Shown here in pieces: positions 23,501 through 32,500 of a stretch of DNA of 38,914 bases. Both the position numbers and the translations under genes were made by a program. The notes under the pieces were generated by a model. The model saw nothing but the letters and a program-made list of their open reading frames with translations, was not told the DNA's origin and made no database searches. Positions within the stretch are counted from its first letter, which is position 1, and each line of letters starts with the position of its first letter. The DNA comes from Clostridia bacterium (GTDB lineage: Bacteria; Bacillota; Clostridia; Peptostreptococcales; Anaerovoracaceae): NCBI GenBank assembly GCA_024682015.1, contig JAIKZT010000029.1, positions 1-38,914 of the forward strand, written 5' to 3'.

Positions 23501-26500
23501 CGTGGAGAACGCCGGTACGGGCGATGCGGTCCTGCCCACGCAGCTGAACTTCTACGCCGACAGCCGGTTCATCGGCAGCTCTGAGACCAGGGCGCTCGCG
23601 GCCGGCGAAAGCGCGATGGTCAGCTTCGTCTGGAAGGATCCGTCCGTTGCGGCATCGACCATCACGGCCGTCGCCGACGCGAAGGAGATCCTCAGCGAGA
23701 AGTCCGAAAACAACAACAGCCTGCGGTTCGCGTTCGAATCGCCCATCACGATCAGCAGCAGCCGTCTGGAGGTCACGGACGTCGCTACGACCGGCGATCT
23801 GCGCTACGGCGGAGCGCTGCAGACGGCCGTCACCGTAAAGAACACGGGTGAGCGCTCCATCGATGAGATGTTCACCGTTGCTCTGTACGCGGGCACCGGC
23901 AGGGTAGGAACGGCTACGGTCGATTCCCTGTCCGCCGGCGCATCGAAGACGGTCACCATCGACTGGACCGCTCAGGTCAGCGGCAGCGTCACGCTGCGCG
24001 TCTACGCGGATTCCGAGTCGAAGCTGGCTCTGGCGGACCGCAGCCTCGCGAGTTACTCCAAGGCGGTGGATATCGCGGCCGGCCTCGTCCTCACGGGCGG
24101 CGCGGACAGCGATTCCTACTGCACGGGCGATACGGCCGAGATCAGCATCACGGCCGCGCTCAGCACGGCGGCTTACCTGCCTGTCGAGGCGGACAGCATC
24201 AGCGCTGTTCTGTCCGGCAGCAGCGACACGCCGGTAACGCTCACGTACAACGCTGCAAGCGGCACGTACGAGGGCAGCTTCACGGCGCCCGCCGCAGGCA
24301 CGTACGCGCTGAACGTCACCGCTTCCAAGAGCGGTCTCACGCAGATCCTCAAGCAGGCGGTCACCGTCGGAGACGACTTCCGCGTGACCCTTGCCAACGC
24401 CGACCAAGCCAGCTACGGCCTCGACGCGGTCATCCCGGTGTCCGGCACCGTGAAGAAGGCCGACGGCACAGCCCTCGCAGGCGCAGCCGTCACCATCCAG
24501 GCAGTCGGCGCCGACCGCGTGTACGCCTCCGCCGTTACGGCTGCGGACGGTTCGTACAGCGCTGGTTTAGTCCTGCCGGAAGGCATGGGCGGCGCGTTCG
24601 CTCTGAGAGCGTTCGCCACTGACGGAGCAGTCGAGAGACGTTCCGACAGAGTCACGTTCTACGTCGACGGCGTCAGCATCGGCGTGGAGAATACGATCAA
24701 GGTCGTTCAGGGTCACGACGCTCTGCTCGCGGGCTACCTCAACAACGTCGGGGTCACCGCGGCGGAAGCCGGCGCGGTCAGCGTCACGGGCCTGCCCGAC
24801 GGCCTCACGTATACGGTCGAAAAGGCTCCGTCCGGTCAGATCGCCGCGTCCAGCGGCGCTGGCGTAGTCATCCGCTTTGCGGCGGCGAGCGGCCTTGAGG
24901 CGAAGGATTACAGCGTCACGGTCAAGGCGGGCAGCGCTTCGAAGACGGTCACCGTTACCGTCGAAAAGGCGGTCGCGACCGCCAGAGCCGTCGTCATCGG
25001 CTACGGCGAGGGCGGCAGCGAAGGCCTGAAGCGCCCGAGCATCACCATGTCCCTGTCTCAGGGAGCGGAAGCGACCGCGGTCATCCGCCTGACGAACATC
25101 GGCACCGCGCCGATCACGGGCGTAACGGCCAGCGTCGACCTGCCGTTCATGGTGCTCCATAACGTGGATGCGGAAGCGGTCATCATGCCGGTCAGCGAAG
25201 GGTACACCATCCGCGACCCGCAGGGCAGCCTCTCCATCCTGGCAACGGCTTCGCCGACGGACGCCTGCCTCACGGGCCTGTACGACGGCAAGGTCACCAT
25301 CAAGTACGAGAACGCCTACACGGGCGCCGAGCAGACGCTCGAAGTGCCCGTCAAGGTGTGCGTCGGCGCGGGTTCCGTCGGCACGACCGTGTTCGAGATC
25401 CGCAACCAGGACAACACCGTCCTGTCCGGCGCAGCCGTCTCGCTCATCGGCCTCGACGAGCAGAAGGATCCGGTGCGCTTCAACGCCCTGACGGACAGCG
25501 AAGGCCTGGCGGCGTTCGAGAACATCCCGTCCGGCACGTATACGCTCAAGGCGACCGCGGACGGACACACGGCGCTCGAGACGACCGTCGAGATCGCCGC
25601 GGTCATCGACCGCACGCCGAGCATCGTCATGCTCGAGCGCAAGGCGTTCGAATTCACCGTGGACGAGACGCAGACCGCACTGCTGCACACGTCGGCGGCC
25701 GGTACGGCCAACTACGACAGCGTCGTCTACAAGGCGAAGATGCTGCAGGACAGCAGCGAACCGCAGCTCGCTCCGAACTTCGTGGCGGACGAGAAGGAGT
25801 TCTACTATCAGAGCGGCAAGCTCGTCAGCAAGCTCTCCTTCAAGGATCCAGACGAAGCAGGCGCGGCGATCGACAACGTCCAGGTGCGCATCGCGGACAG
25901 CGACAGCCGCATTCCGGCAGGCGCTATCTCGTTCAGCACCGGCGGAACGCTTACGCCCGTCAAGAACGTCGGCAGGGTGGCCCCGGGCAACGTCTTCGAC
26001 ATCGTCTGGAACCTCGACGTGGACAGCTTCTTCAAGATCGCTTCCGTCTCCGAGCCGGATGCGTCCGGCCAGGTCACCGTGGTCTTCCCGGCGGGCACGA
26101 CCCGCGAGGAGGTCGACGCGTACATCAACGCGAATGACCCGGCAGGCACCGGCCTGATGACGGAGGTCAGCTGGGATGAAGCGAGCGCCACAGCCGTATT
26201 CCGGATGCGCGACAGCGGCGACGGGCATTACGCCACGCTGTCCGACCGCGTACCCGTCTACTACGGCGATACCCCGTATTACTTCGACTTCACGATCCTC
26301 GCCACCGGCGTCAGGACCGACACGAACGCGACCGTCGAAACGCGCATCCCGGTGCGCGTCCACTACACGGATCCGCACTACACCGTCATGGCCGGCGAAC
26401 CCGATTCGCTGTACGATGAAGACGGCAATTACAAGGGACAGCAGTACGTCGATCTGTACGACGTCCACCCGGACATCGAGCAGAAGATCAAGACCGAGCC

Positions 26501-29500
26501 AGCGTTCGCTCCCGCCTCCGGCAGAGCGGCCGAGATGAAGTACAGCAGCGGCTTCCTGACCGATATTCAGGCCGGCAATCCCGAGGTGCCCGAGGACGAG
26601 GACAACGCGTCCATCAGCCTCGGCTTCTCCGGCGACGTCGGCTACGAAGGCCAGATCACGACGCTGAGCATGAAGTTCGGCAATCCGTCCGCCAAGGATG
26701 CGATGAAGAACGTGAAGATCCGCCTCGTGGTCACCGACGCGCCGTACGACGCCAGCGGCAATCTGCAGCCCGGCGGCGTGGTCATCGATCCGGAGCTCGA
26801 CATCTACGTCAGCACCAAGACTTCCAAGAAGAGCGGCGCGCTGGCTGCGAACGGCAAGCTCATCGAAGGCGACCTGGCTCCCGGCGAAGAGGCGAACATC
26901 GAGTTCAGCTTCCGTCTGGACCAGCTGACGAGAGACTACTCGGCGCTCGCTGAGTTCGACGAGTCGCTCGCGCAGTACCTGACGAACACGACCGGCCTGA
27001 GCAAGATCTACGCGCGCATCGAAGGCAGCTTCACGCTGAACGGCGAGGAGCACACGTTTACGACCACGGCCCGCGAGTACGAGGTCCAGGAGCAGCCCAA
27101 GCTCTACGTCAGCTACGACATAGAGGATAAGGGCGGCGAGAGGTACTATCTCACAGCGACGGTCACGAACCTTGGCGCCGGCCCCGCGCGCAACGTCTCC
27201 CTCGGCGCTCCCGCGCTGCCCAACACCGGCTTCGACATGAAGATCGTGGGCGTGCAGAGCACGAAGGGCAAGGTCGTCCGCGGAACGTCCGCTGTTCTCG
27301 ACAAGGTGGAGATCAGCGTGCTCAAGCCCGGCGACACCGCCGTCATCTCCTACGAGCTGGCGGTGCTCGGCAACCTCACGAACGCGCAGAAGGTCTCCCT
27401 CGGCAAGCTGGCGGCCATGCCGTCCGTGCCGATCAAGTCCGATATGGGCTCCGGCATCGTCATGGCACCCATGAAGATGGAGTCCATGCGCGATCAGAGC
27501 ACGCTGGACGACATCGACGCGATCATCGAGCAGGTGGGTCTGCTGGAAGGCAACCTGACCATCCTCATGAACAAGACCGCGTCCGAGATGGGCCGCTCGC
27601 TGGCGGATTACTACGATTACACCGCCTCGCTGCAGCGCGCCATCGCCATCGGCGAGAGCTACACCATGCTGGCCAATATGGTCAACCTGATGTCCGGCAT
27701 CAAGGACATCGTCGACATTCCGAGCAACGTGCGCGAGTCTTTGGACAGCATCAAGGGCTTCTCCAACGATATCGCCAATTTCAAGGGCCTGAGCGCGCTG
27801 AACAAGTGGTACGACAACGCCCTGAAGGAATTCAAGAAACTGATGTTCAACTCCAGCGTCGACTGGGTGGCGGACAACATCAACTTCAACTACTTCGATT
27901 ACAAGGACGCTTTCGACGAAGCGGCCGGCATCGCGGACGCGCTGGCGAACGACGCCGGCATGGGCCCGCTGTTCAAGGAGTATCTGCGGCTCACGAAGGA
28001 AGCCTCCTCCATTCTGGCGGAAGCCTCCAAGGCGATCACGAACGCGATGAAGACGACGTCGATCGGCGAGCGCGAGAGCCAGGCGAGCATCGCCCGCACG
28101 AAGATGGAGAAGGCGGCAGCCCTCCTGAAGCAGGCGACCGCGCTGAAGTCCGAAGGCGACGCGCTGTACGAGTCGGCCATGGGCAGCGTCGAAGATACCG
28201 ACAACAAGTTGTCCGACCTGACGGCGGACGTGATCCGCGTGAAGGTCTCCGGCTACATCGCAGCCGCGGAGAGCAACCTGGCGCCGCAGATCACGGCCAT
28301 CGCCGCGAACCTCGCGCAGCTGTCCGGCCTCGAACAGGTCGAAACGCAGGTCACCGCGCTGCAGAACAGTTCCGAACGCATTGACAGCATGATCGGCCAG
28401 GACGAGCGCCTCTCGGAAGACACGAAGGCGATCAAGGACGCTGCGAAGAGCATCTTCGACAGCATCGGCTACGATCCCAACGGATCGGCGGAGGCTAAGC
28501 TGAACGCGCTGCGCAGCGGCCGCAACCAGCTCTCCGAGAGCCTGAAGACCCTGGGCAAGCGTCCGGGCGTCTGGCTCACCGGTATCTTCGACGTGTTCGA
28601 CAACTCGCAGCTGCAGGCGGTCCAGGAGGCCACTCCGGATGCTGTGAACGCGGCCGGACGGGTCATCACGAAGCTCGAGAACGGCCAGATCAGCAACAGC
28701 GGCGGCGCCGTGGCGGACGCGATCCTCACCGAACTGGTGGGAGGCTCCACCTCCGCTTACACTACCTACAGAAACAAGATCGCCGCGGGCTATCCGAGCG
28801 GCGGCACCAAGCAGGAGAAGCGCCAGTACATCGCCACGGCGGTCGTCATGATCTCCCCGCGCAAACTCACGAATACAGCGCTGATGGAGGAGAACCTGCA
28901 GAAGCTCATGCTCTCCGGCATGTCCGACTACCGCATGGGCATCGAGGCGGCGAGAACGTCCGCCATGAGCGTGCCCACGAACGTCTACCGCATGGAGGAG
29001 AACATAGAGACCACCATCGGAGAGATAGCCGACCTGCTGCGGAGCTACAAGACGGACAAGACCAAGCTTACGGGCTACTATCCGTCCAAGGAGCTGCTGG
29101 CTTACGCCACGAACCTGAACACGACGATCGACGCGATGATCCGCTACGCGGACGGCACGGAGATCCCGGCCAGCCGAGTAGGCCGCTACCGCAGCCTGTG
29201 GACGTACTCCGGCGCGGACTACGACCTCACGGTCAAGGAGATCACGCTCGGCGAGATCTACAAGGCTCAGCAGAACGTGGACTACCTGCTGGCGGACGGC
29301 TACAACAACGTGGCCGAACGCTACGTCCTGAACATGATGAAGGAACTCGAGGCAGGCGCCTCGATCCTCGGCACCGGCATGGGTGCTCTGGGCTTCTCCA
29401 CCATGGGCGGTATGGCCGTTTCCGCGATGTCTTCCGTCGCGGCGACCATGCTCGACACGTCCGAGTACTCCAAGGCCATGAACCAGGTCGACAACGCCAA

Positions 29501-32500
29501 CCTGTACAACCTCAGCAGGGCGTCCGCGGACCTGGCCGTCACCACGAACCTGATGCTCACGAAGGAATCGTCCATCGCGTCCGACCTCTTCAGCGTCCTC
29601 AAGACCATGGAGAACTGGCGCAAGGTCGACCCGGTGCTGCCCCTTGAGATCGTCACGGCGGACGTCGCGGACCTCGCGGTGGCCGACAACACCGTTGCGG
29701 ATTACGTAACGGCGGCACTCTCCGTGATGAACAATCATACCGGCAGCGTCACCGTGTCCCCGACGGTGGAGATCTACGACAGCTTCGGCCTCGTGAACTC
29801 CGTCAGCATGGGCAAGCAGACGCTCGCGCCGGGCGAACTCGGCGAGTTCGTCACCGCGGTTCCCGTGCCGGTCAACATGCTGCGCGATATGGGCGGCTAC
29901 ACGGCGGTCTTCACGTTCGCGGCTTCCGAAGCCGAGACGATGACCATCGCCGAGACGTTCGGCCCGTACGCGACGCACTTCAACGTCGGCACGAGAGAGA
30001 CCGTCGATCACCTGCGTACTTACCAGACGGCGACGCAGCCTCTGGGCGGCACGCTGGCGGCAGGCGAGAGCAAGACCGCAACCGTGAACGTTGCGGCGGG
30101 TCACCTGCTGTACGTCTTCGCGCCGGCTCTGGCCGGCGAACCGGTCACCCTCACGGTGAGCGGCTCCGGCACGCAGCAGAAGATCAGCGCCATCAACGAC
30201 AGCGACTTCGTGCTCATCGCGAACGCTTCGGGCAGCTACACCATCACCGTCATGAACGCAGGCGCGGCCGAAGCCGCGTACGACCTGGTCGTCGTCGACG
30301 CGCCGGACCTCGGCGCAGTCGCGGGCCTGGATATGCCGTACGCCAAGGCCGTCGCGAGCGAGTACACCGTCTATGACAACACCACCGGCGACGAGATCAC
30401 CGGCACCAAGGCGACGCTGCCCGTGGCTGTCTACGAGACCGGCCTGAAGAGCGGCATGGACGTCACGATCACCGCTACAGCGCTGACCGACGGCGTCAAC
30501 ACCATCCCGGCGCCGAAGATCACGGACGCGAGAGGCGAGGATATCACGGCGGCTGTCAACGGAGGCGAGAGCCTTGTCGCAGGTGGCTCGCTGCGCGCAT
30601 ACCTCGTCTACGAACCCGTCAGCGGCACGCCCGACGGCGAGTACGAAGGCAAGGTCACGATCCGCGTGAGCGCGGCCAGCTTCGAGCATACGCTCAGCCC
30701 GCTCGCCTGGACCGATAAGGGCGGCGGCGTGTACGAGCTGGAGATCCCCGTGTGGGTCAAGCTCGACAACGCCATCCCGAAGGCGGCGGAGCTCGAGGCG
30801 GAGGTCGATGAGGAAGGCTACATCGTCGTAACCGGTATCGCAACGCCCGGCAGCACCGTTACGGTCTTCCTCGCTGACAGCGAGACGTCCGACGGCAGCT
30901 CCATGGGTACGGCGACGGCGGCGGACGACGGCAGCTTCACCGTGAAGATCAAGCCCGAAGCCAGCGGTACGTACTACGTCTACGCGCGTGCGGAGAACAG
31001 CAGCGGCAAGCTCGGCGCTCCGACGGACCGCGTGGAGGTCTCGGTAACGGCAGGCGATACGACCGGTCCGGTCATCGCCATGATCACGCCGCAGACCGAC
31101 ATCCAGCTCGGTACGGACGTCGAGGAGATCATCTTCTCGGTGCGCGACACCGAGAGCGCGCTCACCGGCACGCCCGAACTGTTCGTGGACGGCGTGGCCA
31201 CTGCGGTCACCGCCATCTCCGACAGCCGCTACAGCGCGAAACCCGCGGGCGGCAGGCTCGGCGAAGGCACGCACACGATCATGATCGCGGCGGAGAGCGC
31301 CGGCGGCAAGACGAGAGAGACGTTCACGGTCATCGTGGGCGACAAGATCGAGACTGTCATCACCGTTACGGAAGACGGCGCGCCGCTCGCCGGAGTCACC
31401 GTCACCCTGAACGGCCAGACGGCGGTCACAGGCGCGGACGGCACGGCGGCGTTCGATATGCCGCCGGGCGAATACGAATACAGCATCAGCAAGGACGGCT
31501 ACGTGCCCGTCAAGGGCGTCGCGACGTTCAGCGCTTCCGACAGAGGCGTTGGACTCGCGCTGCAGAAGGGCGGAGAGATCCGCGTGGTCGTCACGTGCGG
31601 CGAGGATCCGGTCGAAGGCGCCAAGGTGACGCTCGGCGAATACACCGGCATCTCCGCGGCGGACGGCGTCGCGAAGATCACGGTCCCGCTCGGCAAGTAC
31701 GACTGGACCGTCACGGCGACCGGCTACAAGAAGAAGACCGGCACGTTCACGTTTGACCCGGACGGCACGCAGATGCTCGGGGTCAGCCTGGACGTCAACG
31801 CGGCCGACACGTTCCTCGGAACGCTGCGGCTCACCGACGACGCAGGCAAGCCTCTGGCGGCAGGCATCACCGTTACGGTGGACGGCGAGGATTACACGAC
31901 GGACGAGTACGGCGAAGTGCTCTTCCAGAAGAACGTCGGCAAGTACGACGTGGTGATCAACGCGGATCCCTACAAGGATTACGCGGCGAAGACCACGGTC
32001 AGCGCTTCCGGCAAGGCCGACGAGATCGTCATGAAGGCTGCGGGCGTCACGTACGACGAGACGACCGAAAGCATCGTGCTCGAGAGCGGCTATACGGCCT
32101 GGACGATGCCGGCCGGCGGCGAACAGATCGCCAGCGGCTCCGTCATCGTCAGAGAAGGCGCGGACGTTACGATCTACATCGAAGGTTCGTCCGGCAGACG
32201 CGCTCCGCTGATCATCTCCAAGGAGGGTCACGTAGCGGCGGCAGCCGTCGAAGAGAACCACGTGGATCCGACGTGCACGGCGGCCGGAAGCTACGATTCC
32301 GTCGTCTACTGCGCGAACTGCGGCAAGCGGATCGAACTCAGCAGAGAGACGATCGCGATCCCGGCGCTGGGCCATGCCTATGCCGAGACCGTCACTGCAC
32401 CGACCTGCACGAACAGGGGCTACACGACTCACACCTGCGGCCGCTGCCACGATTCGTACATCGATACGTACGTCGATGCGCTCGGGCACGACTGGGGCGA

